DNA of 64,000 nucleotides from Rhynchopus euleeides (taxonomy: Eukaryota > Euglenozoa > Diplonemea > Diplonemida > Diplonemidae). The stretch spans positions 806,001-870,000 of the forward strand of contig OY723277.1 of assembly GCA_963210315.1 (NCBI GenBank), read 5' to 3'. The notes under the pieces are model-generated. The model saw only the letters and a list, made by a program, of their open reading frames with translations. It made no database searches and was not told the DNA's origin. Made by a program: the position numbers and the translations under genes. Below are positions 1 through 9,604 of this stretch, one piece after another. Within the stretch, counting starts at the first letter, position 1, and each line of letters opens with the position of its first letter.

Positions 1-1257
1 GGGTGGGAGGTGGGGGTGATTCCGTGCATACGGACCCCCCCCCTGGACACGGGGGGGCCACTTGCCGAACATACAACCAGGATGCATTGAGGTGTGTGTC
101 CACACTGTACCCCAAGCCCCGGCTGATGAGCGCAGTGTGTGCACGGGCGGGGTGGGGGATGGAGGTTTGTGGTAGCATAACACATGGCATTCAGGCACAT
201 ACAGGGTTGGAGGTGTGGGGGTATGGGGGTGGGGTGGGGGGGGGGGGGGGAAGCAACTGCGTCACGAGTAAGAAGTGGGAGGGGGTGGGGGGTATCTGAG
301 GATAGCGCACACACGAGATAGAGAGAGAGAGAGAGAGAGAGAGCCTTCAAACACGGATGGGTGTATCATTGATAGCGGTATCAAATCTCGACGTGCCTTG
401 GGCAAACTGTCCCCAAGCGGCTGTTGTTTGTATCTTTTTTGAACGAAACATATTTTCCAACTCGGGGGGCGCTCCTCCTCCTAGAAGGACCAAAGCGACT
501 GGGTTTGGCAAAACAGTATCATTTTTTTCCCCCACTTTTCTCGGCAGCCGCGCACCGCAACAGCAGTCACGCCACAGCCACACACATTTTTCTAGCCGGA
601 TCACCCCGCAGCAGGGCTCAGCAGATTCGAATGTCGGCAGCGCTGGGGTGAATACCCCATGCCCCCCCCCCCCCCCCTGGAGAGGAACGCACACCACAGC
701 CACACCTTTGGGCACTCGGAAAACGAAAATGCACAACCATGGCTGGTCTGGCGCACGCACGTGGGATTTTCACCGACCTCCTCCCCTCTCCCCTACTGCT
801 GACCCCCCGACTATTCACAACTCTGTCTGAGCACCTGCCGCATCCCACCCACAATCACTACCCAGGGCCCAGCGATCCGTTTTCGACAAAGAGCCCTGCA
901 CCAATATCCCACCAGGATCCGAACTAACAACGGCAAAAGGGAAGAGCATTCAGAATCACTGGGGCGTCTGAAAGTCTTCTTTCATTCAAAGAGAGAAACG
1001 CGTCAAAAAGGGGAGGGGATCCGATATGAGAGAGAGAGAGAGAGAGGGGGGGTGGGAGGGGGGTAGGTGGGGGGTGGGGCAGCAAAGAAGGGAGAAAAGA
1101 ATGGGAATCGCACAATATATTTTTGAAACCGCCACTGTTGGCGGGGATTGGGGAGAGGGGGGGGGGGAAGGCGTAGTGGGGGAGGGGGGGGAGGGCATTT
1201 TTTTATCTTCGCCCCTGCATCATTTTTTTGGCGTGTCAACAAATCGTGAACCCCCCC
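1..1257. other. Intergenic, G/C-homopolymer and microsatellite-rich DNA
   Basis: I see no credible gene here. The stretch holds a poly-G run near 236-250, a GA microsatellite near 318-342, a poly-C run near 662-677 and a GA run near 1026-1046. Open frames on both strands are Gly/Pro/Ser-rich products of these tracts. Confidence 0.6.
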
Positions 1258-1265
1258 CAGGGGGG

Positions 1266-2344
1266 CAGGGGTGTAAATAAGGCCGACTCCCGACTCCCGA
1301 CTCGCGCCGGATTTTTTGGGATTGGGAGGGTTGCCTTGCTTCCCTTAGGGAATGTGCGGTATTAGGCACCCCATGGCCAAAATGACCCCACTGCGATCCG
1401 CACAGACTCCAAATATTCAAAAGAAAGGGTTTTTGGAACACCCGAGGAGGGGGGGTCCCGCTGGGTGGGACATGGTGTGTGCCTCCCAGTCATCTTCTTC
1501 ATTACCGGTCTCTGAACTGGGGTGAGTTCATTGCCAAACCACTGCTGTGAATACGGCGCCCCTTTCCCGCCCCTTTTGCCAGATCCTGGCAGCTCCCAAG
1601 AAGAGTTGTGTTCCGCCCCCATCAGGTGGTTGAGCATACCGCAGCGCACACGTGCACACCCACACACACTCCACACAGATGCGTCACACATGTGACGCAA
1701 CTGTTGCGACACAAAACATGCCTCAGGTAGAGGCAGTAGTGTTTGACTCACAGCCAACATAGCTCTCAGTGGGGCCGTGGATGGTGTGGATGCATCCATG
1801 CATGCATCCACGGCATCCAGGGATGCCCGAAAATGTCAAAAAATGGATTTTCGATTTGGCATACAGGCATTCATCCACTGCAGGCAGGCCTGCATGCAGG
1901 GCTTCGGAGCTCCAGGCTGTGTGTGGATGCATCCACAAAATTTGTGGATGCATGCGCTGCATGCACGGGAAATACTGAGAGCTATGCAGCCAAATACTGC
2001 TGCCGTGAGTGAGGTGCTCGCAGCGTGTGGGGCGCTGCGGGCGAAGTGGGGGGTTGGCTGGGACAGCCAACATGGCGCTGTGCGTCGCGTGCTTCTTCGC
2101 GGACCACCTCGCACGCGGGAAGACCCCGCAAGCGCCGAGTCAGTCCGCCCTGACCGAATGGTGGGCGACTGCTGGAGGGTCCATGGGACTCTCCACGGCA
2201 GAGGTGGCCGTACTACAGGATGCGTGCAGGATTGAGTAGGGTTTGAGACCGCCCGTCCCCCCCAGCCCCCCACCCCAGGTACCTTAGGTGACTGTAAATA
2301 ACCGACTCCCGACTCCTGACCCCCAAACCTTATTTACAGCCCTG
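1266..2344. mobile_element. Element J: non-autonomous hAT-type transposon
   Basis: The left end reads CAGGGGTGTAAATAAGG and the right end is its imperfect complement (CTTATTTACAGCCCTG). The element is bounded by a perfect 8-bp direct repeat CAGGGGGG at 1258-1265 and 2345-2352. CAGGG-type termini with 8-bp target duplications are characteristic of the hAT superfamily. Subterminal GACTCCC motifs occur at both ends, and GCATCCA palindromic motifs occur near 1790-1950. No transposase is recognisable. The right duplication runs straight into a longer poly-G tract. Confidence 0.85.
2072..2239 (+). CDS. Possible captured coding fragment inside element J
   Basis: An ATG opens a 55-codon frame ending in TAG. 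It is rich in GC-ending codons and has a balanced composition (Ala, Thr, Glu, Trp) unlike the low-complexity frames around it. There is no recognisable domain. It lies just inside the right end of a hAT element, so it could be an exon carried by the element or the remnant of a transposase. The frame is also open upstream to about 2009. It may equally be a chance frame. Confidence 0.2.
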   Translation: MALCVACFFADHLARGKTPQAPSQSALTEWWATAGGSMGLSTAEVAVLQDACRIE

Positions 2345-4302
2345 CAGGGGGGGGGGGGATGGGGTGGCCCACCGCAAATCCTTTCCGCCGGAGAGGGGCT
2401 AGAACAAATGCGGGGGGCAAAAAAAATAGTAGTCCCTGGGGGTTCTTCGCTCCAGAAGTGAAGAGGGGGCAAGAAAAGATAAGGCATTGTGGGCCTTCGC
2501 TCAGAAGTGCAGAGAAGTGTGAAAAAGTGAACCGCCTCACAACACTTGGCTGTAAAGTGAACACAGTTTGGCACGACAGTGCGGCACAGAGCGAATACCC
2601 TCTCCACCCACAGCGTTTTTGACGCAACATTAAATCCGAAAAATAAGTTGAGCTGATTGAGCTGCCTTACAGAACTGGCGAAAGAGTGACGCACTTTTGA
2701 CACGCAGCGTTTTGACACATTGATGGCGAAGAGAGGAAAAGGTGCCCCCTCCCCCGCCCCCCCCCCCCCCCTACGTTTTATTTTAAAAAAAAGACACACG
2801 GTGAGGAAGGGAAAAGTGTCGCTTGCTAAGGACTCAACCCAACCCAACCCATCTGTGCTTCTACGCCCCTCACCGTCGCAACAGGCGAGGGGGTGGTGGT
2901 GGTGGTGGTGGTGTGGGAAACCCCAAACGCATCACACCAGACCCAGGAGCGAGAGAGAGAGAGAGAGAGGGAGATTCGACAGTATTGAAATTTCCTCTCC
3001 TGCTCTCTTATTTCATCGCGGGGTATCGGCAAAACCACAAGCGGGCAGCCTTCATCTCAGAGAGACGGGGATGGGGGGGGGGGGGGGGGTGGGTGGGTGG
3101 GTGGGAGTGGGTCGTACAGCAGAGAAGAATCAAGGTCCACAGGGACTCAATCCCCCCCCCATTCTCTCTCCACTCCCTTTCGCTCCCTACGCAGGCCGTG
3201 CCCGAGATCCAGTGCGAAATGTTCGACCTGTGTTGGGGGGTGGGGGGGGGGGCCGGATACCTGGGGAGGGCTGAGCAGCAACGCTGCCAGTTTCCACCAG
3301 GTGCCAAATTCCGATGGGCTGGTTTTTGCATCGGGCGGTGGGGGGTAGTGAAATCGAATTTCGGTGGGGGGTGGGGTGGGGGAGGTGAGATGCAGCCTTC
3401 TCTCACCCCCCCCCCCCCCCCGTCGCATTGCTTTGGGGGGTGTGTGTGTGTTGTGGCAACGGAGAGTCAAGTCACGCGACCCTGGAGATCAGTGGTTCCA
3501 AATCCTTCCAAACTCGGCCTTCACAGCGCTGCTGTGTGGGGCAGGCTGTTCAGAGCTGGTCGGGTCCTGTGTGAAAATACACGGCACATCTGTGCTCATG
3601 CCCATAAAGAGGAGAACGACAAAAAGATGAACGAGGGCTTGAAATAACAGGCCCCAGTGGGAGCCCTCACTACCTCAGCCGCGGCTCGTCAGTCGGTAGA
3701 GGGGACAGCAGGCCACCCCCTCACCTTTTCTCACTCAGCCACGCGTGGTAGTGAAGGACCCCCCTCCAGTAAATGGGGCGCCTGAGACCCGTTCATCATC
3801 AGAAGCTGAAAAACGCTGCTTCAGGGGCACTGGTGCTCCTGAGACGCCTTCTGTCAGAAATTCAGCAGAAGTTTCACAACGCTAACGCTGTTTCAGGCGC
3901 CCCAGAAAATATGATTCCCTTTTTTCAATTTGAACGATATTTTTCGGCCATGTCTCGTACAGTCTCCCCAGACGAGAGGGGCTCCTCTCTGTGCCAGGCT
4001 CGCCTGGCCAGACGGTTTGCGCTTTGGGAGTTGGGGCGGGATACTCGTGAAAAGGGTGGGGTGGGTGGGGGTGGGAGAGGGTGGGCTGTCCCCTTGGAAG
4101 CGGGGGAACGCCGCTTGTCAGGCGGTTCGGTTAAGAGGCAGATTGTATAATAGTATAGTTGCAGTGCGACGTAAGTTGTTAGAGGTAAAAAAACTGGATT
4201 AGGTTCAAAGAAAATACCATAAAGTGCGGTGGATGGGCCATGGTTTGTAGTGAGTATCGTAGTAAATATTAATGGACCCCTGCTGGACTTGGAGGAAATT
4301 TC
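2345..4302. other. Intergenic low-complexity region
   Basis: No gene is supported. It contains one copy of the ~100-bp R2 repeat (2496-2595), poly-C runs near 2757-2773 and 3407-3421, a GGT microsatellite (about 2890-2912), a GA microsatellite (about 2948-2971) and a poly-G run at about 3071-3090. The 22-bp motif ending in TAGTGAAATCGAATTT near 3342-3363 recurs near 9347-9370. Confidence 0.55.
2496..2595 (+). repeat. Dispersed repeat R2, copy 1
   Basis: This ~100-bp unit starts TTCGCTC and ends with the complement GAGCGAA. It recurs in the same orientation at 9445-9548 and 62166-62269. The three copies share the core CCGCCTCACA and the end GGCACAGAGCGAA but differ by point changes and short indels. 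Short inverted ends suggest a miniature inverted-repeat element; no target duplication is clear. Confidence 0.65.
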
Positions 4303-4485
4303 TCAAAGTTCAGAACACAACAAAATGTATGAGGGGGTGGGGAAACCACGCACGCGAAACAAAAGTGCGGCTTCCTTCCATTCCACAAACAGGGCAATTC
4401 GGAAAAATAAAGTAGAACGAGCGACGCGATTCTGGAACTCCACAGGACAAGACACCGCTGGGAGATGCACATCGACATCATACAA
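4303..4485 (-). CDS. Candidate 3' coding exon, unknown product
   Basis: The minus-strand frame has a natural, hydrophobic-patterned composition (DVDVHLPAVSCPVEFQNR, then LFFRIALFVEWKEAALLF) and ends in TGA. Possible acceptor AG dinucleotides lie just upstream on the minus strand (about 4500). Farther upstream on that strand a hydrophobic signal-like frame (about 4530-4600) lies in a different phase, so a spliced secreted protein is conceivable. No family is recognised. Confidence 0.25.
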   Translation of the reverse strand: MYDVDVHLPAVSCPVEFQNRVARSTLFFRIALFVEWKEAALLFRVRGFPTPSYILLCSEL

Positions 4486-7400
4486 GTTTGATTCACTAGC
4501 AGTCGGGAGGCTTGAGGTTTAGCCGGGGGAACCTCTTTCGCCTGGAGAGCTGCGAAGCACAGCACTCCAACAAAAAGAAATAAATTAGACGATGCCACGT
4601 GACAAAAAAAAACAGGGGCACACACAGACAGCGTTCCGACAAGACCCAACACCTGCTGGGGAGAAGGGGGGGAACACAAACAGAAAAAATTGGGACGCCC
4701 CCGATAGCGCTGGTGTAATCTCCTCTTACAACAAGAAGGGTGCGGCGGCCAGCGCCCTATGTCCAAGCTGTGTCGGGCACTGCACGGCAACTGTTTAGCA
4801 GAGAGGCGGTGAATCGCACTGTCGACACTTCACAGCACGCAATACCTCTAGAATAGGAACCGTAAGAGCCGCACTCGTCGGATACCTTGTGAAGCAACTT
4901 GTATACCATGGCACTGCGTCCTTTGTATCGTGATTTCCACAATGCGTGCCTATCATTGTACCTTATTGCGGCTTGCCTCTTTAAAACCTTGCCCTCCCCC
5001 CTCCCGGTTCAACGATTCAAACGAGCTTTTTTGGCCGTGATTTTAGCAGCCCCCGTTGAAAGGGGCCGCTGTTTCAGATTTCTTTCCATTGCTTTGCGGA
5101 TTTTTTTCACTTTTTTCCCGCTTCCAACACAACTTCAAAACAGTTGCATGCGTATCAAAAAAAAGACGGGGAGGGGGGTGGGGGTGAAAAAATGGGCGTG
5201 ATGGCTTGCTGTTTCGAAGTGCAGCAAGTGATTCGCTGAGGGGAAGCAAAAGAAGTATCGTTACATCGTTGCTGGAAGACAATAGCAATGGGGACCGGGG
5301 GGCGGGGTGCAAGGGGCGGGGCGGGGTGTGTGCGTGTGCATCGTGTGCGATGTACGCGACAGAACTGGAAAGAAACGGGGTTTGTAGAACGACGCCCACA
5401 AACGCATCGCCCGAGAGGGTAGTGGCGAGCCAAGAGCTCGTTTACATGGCGAGGTTTGCCCGTCGTATGCATGCCAGACGCGCAGCGCATGCAACGAACG
5501 TATCGAGGCGAGGAGGGCGGCCAGCTGTATGGCTTGTGTGATTGGTGTCGGGGGGGATAAGCGAGGAAGGCCTTCTGCTGTGTCGACAATTCGCAGGCCG
5601 GGCGCACGGAAGGCGGACCGTGCTGCGACGCACACAGCGTCCTCCCACACTCCCGCCCCTCTCAACCACAAAAACTTACCACCAATAAAGCCGCCTTTTT
5701 CTTCACCCCATCTGCCTTGCCCAGGCGTCGTTTGATAATGGTTTCCCTACTCTTCTTCGCAATATAATGGGGGAACGGGTACTGAGGGTTATAAGAAGTG
5801 CACACCAACACCACCGCCACCACCCTCCTGAGAATCAGCGTCCGATGAGTATGTTGTCGTGTTGAGGGCCTGTGCCCCCCTCCCCCCCCCCACACAGCGC
5901 AGGAAAACCGTGTGTGCCGGTGCAACTCCACTTCGGAGAGCCAGTGGCTCTACAGCCAGCGCCGTTGGATAGACGAATTTCCTGCGCCGCTTGTTTTGAG
6001 CGATTTTTTGAGGATGGTGGGGTGGGGTGGGGTGGGGTGAGGTGATGGCGGCACTGCTTCTCGTTTGTTTTGTGATTTTTCCGACTTTGATTGCACCCAA
6101 TTCTAGGCGCATCACAGCTCCCACACAGACGACGTTTTTTGATTTTTTTTCTTTTTCCACCAGAGATGCGTATTTGCGTTTGGCTCGACAACCAACGGGG
6201 CTGGCACGTGAGACCAACGCTGGGGCACCGTGTTGCCAGAAGGCGGCATTCTTGTGCCGGAAATCACGAGAGTACACCCGTTCTGCCCTTCTGGCGCCCG
6301 TGCCCCGCAAATACGGCATGACATGGCAATGCAATAACGCAGTGGTGCATTATTAGAAACAGCCACCTTGTGGCCGAGCAGAAGGAGAGGAGGTGGGAGG
6401 GGGACGGAAGGGGAGGGGAGGGGTGGGGAAAAGGGGGGAGGAAGGGGAGGGGGGGGGAGGAGGGGCGAATGGAAAGATGAATTTGTTTGGGAAGGATTAA
6501 CCACATACACGTCAATGTATCAAAGCCACTCAAAAATTATGAGGTGTGCAAAATAAAAGGAACGCACCAGGAGATGGGGGGGAGAGGGGAGAGGGAAGAG
6601 GAAGGGGGGTGAATCGGATCCGTATGGTATATATAATTTTGTCTGATACCGGGGCAAACCCAGAGCCAAAGGCTTTGATCTGCCCCCCCGCATCTTGTTT
6701 TTTTAAACTTTTTTTTGCATATTTTTCTTGTAACCGTTGTGTGGGGGGTGGGCGAGGTGGGGTGGGGTGGGGGATCGAAGGGGGGGGGGGGGTGGGGAGG
6801 GGCGAGATGTGACAGGCAAGAAAAAAAATCAACAACAAAAAAATAAGAGATACTACTCTGCACTCAACTCTAGAACTCAGCTCATTTTTTTTTGCATCGT
6901 GTATCCTTCGGGGCAGAGTTTGGAATTGAAAAAGCAAGGGGGGGGGGGGGCGGGGGGAATGGGATGAAAAGGAAGGGACCAGTATATACCGGGCAGTAGA
7001 GCTGCAAAGGGGAGCGGGGAGAGCGATAGTGGAGTTGGGAGGGAGGGGTGTGTGTGTGTGTTTGGAGGTGCGTTGGCTGTACAGAGCAGATCGGAACAGC
7101 GAGAGAGAGAGAGAGAGAGAGAGGGGGGCAGAGGGGGTGAGGGAGAAAATGCCTTACATAAAAACGCCGGCTTATCTCTCTAAGGGCCTCTCACTCCCCT
7201 CTGTCTTTTCGCCTTTCACAGGATTGACAGGTGGGAGGGGGGGGGGGGGTGTGTTGAAGAAGAAGGGGGGGGGGGTGGGGGGCAGCACAGGCACTCAAAG
7301 AAAGAGGCAGGGGTGGTGGTGGTGGTGGTGGGGGAGAGGGTGGGAGGGGGAGAAAGGAAGGAGAGAGAGAGAGAGAGAGAAAAAAAAGGAGAAAGATGAA

Positions 7401-7521
7401 TCATATTTTTTCAAGTGGAACAAACCACCGCGGTCAAAAGAAAACAAAGACTGGCGGGCATCGTCGTCTCACGCGCAAGAGATGTTTGGTTTTGGGGGTG
7501 GGGGTGGGGGGGGGGGGGGGG
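4486..7521. other. Intergenic, nothing supportable
   Basis: Purine-rich and poly-G tracts dominate (6385-6470, 6730-6800, 6939-6950, 7240-7280), with GA (7098-7124, 7364-7380) and GGT (about 7311-7331) microsatellites. A short signal-peptide-like frame begins at an ATG near 6045 but degenerates and has no splice context that I trust. Confidence 0.5.
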
Positions 7522-8909
7522 TAGGGGACCAGATGTACTTGAAAAATTTGTAATAAAAATTTTTCCGACCCCAAACAAGGGTTATTGGCACCTAAAATGG
7601 GTGTACCCGCCTCAAAAATACGTCTGGGGACCCAATGAAACCGGTTTTTCACACTTAGCCGCCCATTTTCGGCCCGAATTTTTGAAAAATCGGTGAAAAA
7701 AGGGGGTTTCGCCCATTATGGGCAAAATCCCGATCTGTTTGTTTGTGCGCACCTGTACGTGTATGGGTGTCCATACGTGCGCTGCCAACAGTCTTTTTTA
7801 CCGTGACCTGAGCAGGTTATAGCAAAAAAATGACAAAATCGGGGCAACTAGACCCCATTTTGGGTGGTTTTCGGGTGAAAAACGTACCCTAGACATCCCT
7901 GGGGTACATTGTATACCCTCCAGGGCCTCTAGGACCAGTAGAATCACGTGAAAATGTGTTTTTTTACCCAAAAAAAGGACCCTGCAACCACCCTGCACAC
8001 ACCCTGCACACATCCTGCAACCATGTTGCAGGCACACTATAACCCAATAACCACCCAGAAACCACTGAGCCTGCCCAAAAAGGGGTGTATGGGCCTGTCG
8101 GAACAGGTTTTCTACACCGAGTTGCCCAAATTCGGTCCGAGAATTTGAAAAAACTGCGAAGAACGGGGAATTTGCCCGTGTGTGGTAAAAGTCCTAATTT
8201 TTATGAAAAAATGACAAAATCGGGGCGACTAGACCCCATTTTGGGTGGTTTTCGGGTGAAAAACGTACCCTAGGCATCCCTGGGGTACATTGTATACCAT
8301 CCAGGGCCTCTAGGACCAGTAGAAGTGTGTGAAAATGCGTTTTTTAACCCAAAAAAAGGACCCTGCAACGATGTTGGAGGACCCTGCACACATCCTGCAG
8401 CCATGTTGTAGACACCCTGCAACCCTATAACCACCCAGAAACCACTGGGAATGCCCTAAAAGGGGTGTATGGGCCTGTCGGAACAGGTTTTCAACTGTGA
8501 AAAATGGGGGTTTCGCCCATGTGGGGTAAATGTCCCAATTTTACGAAAAAATGATAAAATTTGGGCGACTAGACCCCATGTTGGGTGGTTTTCGGGTGAA
8601 AAATGTACCCTAGGCATCCCTGGGGCACATTGTATACCATCCAGGGCCTCTAGGACCAGTAGAAGTGCGTTAAAATGCACATTTTTACCCAAAAATGACC
8701 CTGCAACCACCTTGCACAGGACTCACCCCAGAAAAGCGAAAAAAATGCCAAAAAATGGCCAAAAATGAGGGTTGGTGGGCCCAAAAGTGGGTAAAAACCT
8801 CCGGAAATTCATATCCGGAGTGGGTTTGGGGGTGGGTTGGCACTGTTGACCTCCAGACCTGGATATTTCAAAAAAATTACAGTTTTTCTCAAAGACATCT
8901 GGGGGCCTA
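7522..8909. mobile_element. Element B: non-autonomous element inserted in poly-G
   Basis: The left end TAGGGGACCAGATGT and the complement of the right end (TAGGCCCCCAGATGT) form imperfect terminal inverted repeats, continuing with TTGA and an A-rich stretch. Uninterrupted G runs flank both ends, compatible with an 8-bp target duplication GGGGGGGG. TAGGG-type ends also occur in elements A and C. The interior has no coding capacity and consists mainly of three tandem units. Confidence 0.65.
7831..8700 (+). repeat. Three imperfect ~340-380-bp tandem units inside element B
   Basis: Units begin at about 7831, 8212 and 8552. Each contains an ACTAGACCCCATTTTGGGTG-like segment, then GTACCCTAG, CATCCCTGGGG, CCAGGGCCTCTAGGACCAGT, and a tract of CCTGCA repeats. 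The third copy is truncated. The units differ by scattered substitutions, so the amplification is not recent. Confidence 0.8.
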
Positions 8910-9604
8910 GGGGGGGGGGGGGTCATTGGGGAGTGGGGGGATGGTTTCCCGGGTCAGCGTGGTGCTGCGAGAAAACGGCACGCGTCTTTTCCCTTCGACC
9001 GCTCTTAAGAAGTATAATTAGTTTTTTTTTGCCGGTGGTATTGCTGCATTGCTTCTGGACAGATAATCGATGAACGACAAAAAAAAGGAGGGGGGGAAAA
9101 AAGGGAAAACAGGAGGAGGGGATGTTGAAAAAACCACAAAAACACAAAAAAAACAATGAAGGAGGAGGAGAAGAAGGAAGAGGGTGGGGGGGGGGGTATG
9201 CGTATGCATGAGAACTTTGCAAGGAGAGGAGAGACGTATCGCTTATTCACACACCGTCGTACGTTTCGCCTGCACACCACCTGCGGACATACCATACACA
9301 GTTGTAGGAGCGGGGAGGAGGATGTAAAAGATAGAAAGCGGCTGTTGGGGGGGTAGTGAAATCGAATTTGGAGGGAGCACAAGAATGATCACCCTTCACT
9401 GCTGCCAAAGCGGCTGTTGGGGGGGGGGGGGTAGAGGGGGGGTCTTGCGCTCAGAAATGCAGCAGAAAGGTGACAAAAAGAAGAGCCGCCTCACAGAACT
9501 GGCTGTAAAGTGACACAGTTTTGACACAACAGTGCGGCACAGAGCGAATGACCCACCCCAGTGTTCCACAATCTCTTGGATGGAGGAGGGGGGGGGGGGG
9601 GGGG
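8910..9604. other. Short intergenic interval between elements B and A
   Basis: It holds poly-G runs at 8910-8922, 9420-9431 and 9589-9604, an A/G-rich tract (9080-9190), the TAGTGAAATCGAATTT motif near 9355-9370 and one R2 repeat. No gene is visible. Confidence 0.55.
9445..9548 (+). repeat. Dispersed repeat R2, copy 2
   Basis: It matches copy 1 through the CCGCCTCACA core and the AGTGCGGCACAGAGCGAA end. The left inverted end is mutated (TTGCGCTC). Confidence 0.6.

Noticed and set aside
1..300. Telomere-like G-rich sequence at the window start
   Set aside because: No regular TTTAGGG-type repeat is present; it is irregular poly-G found throughout the window.
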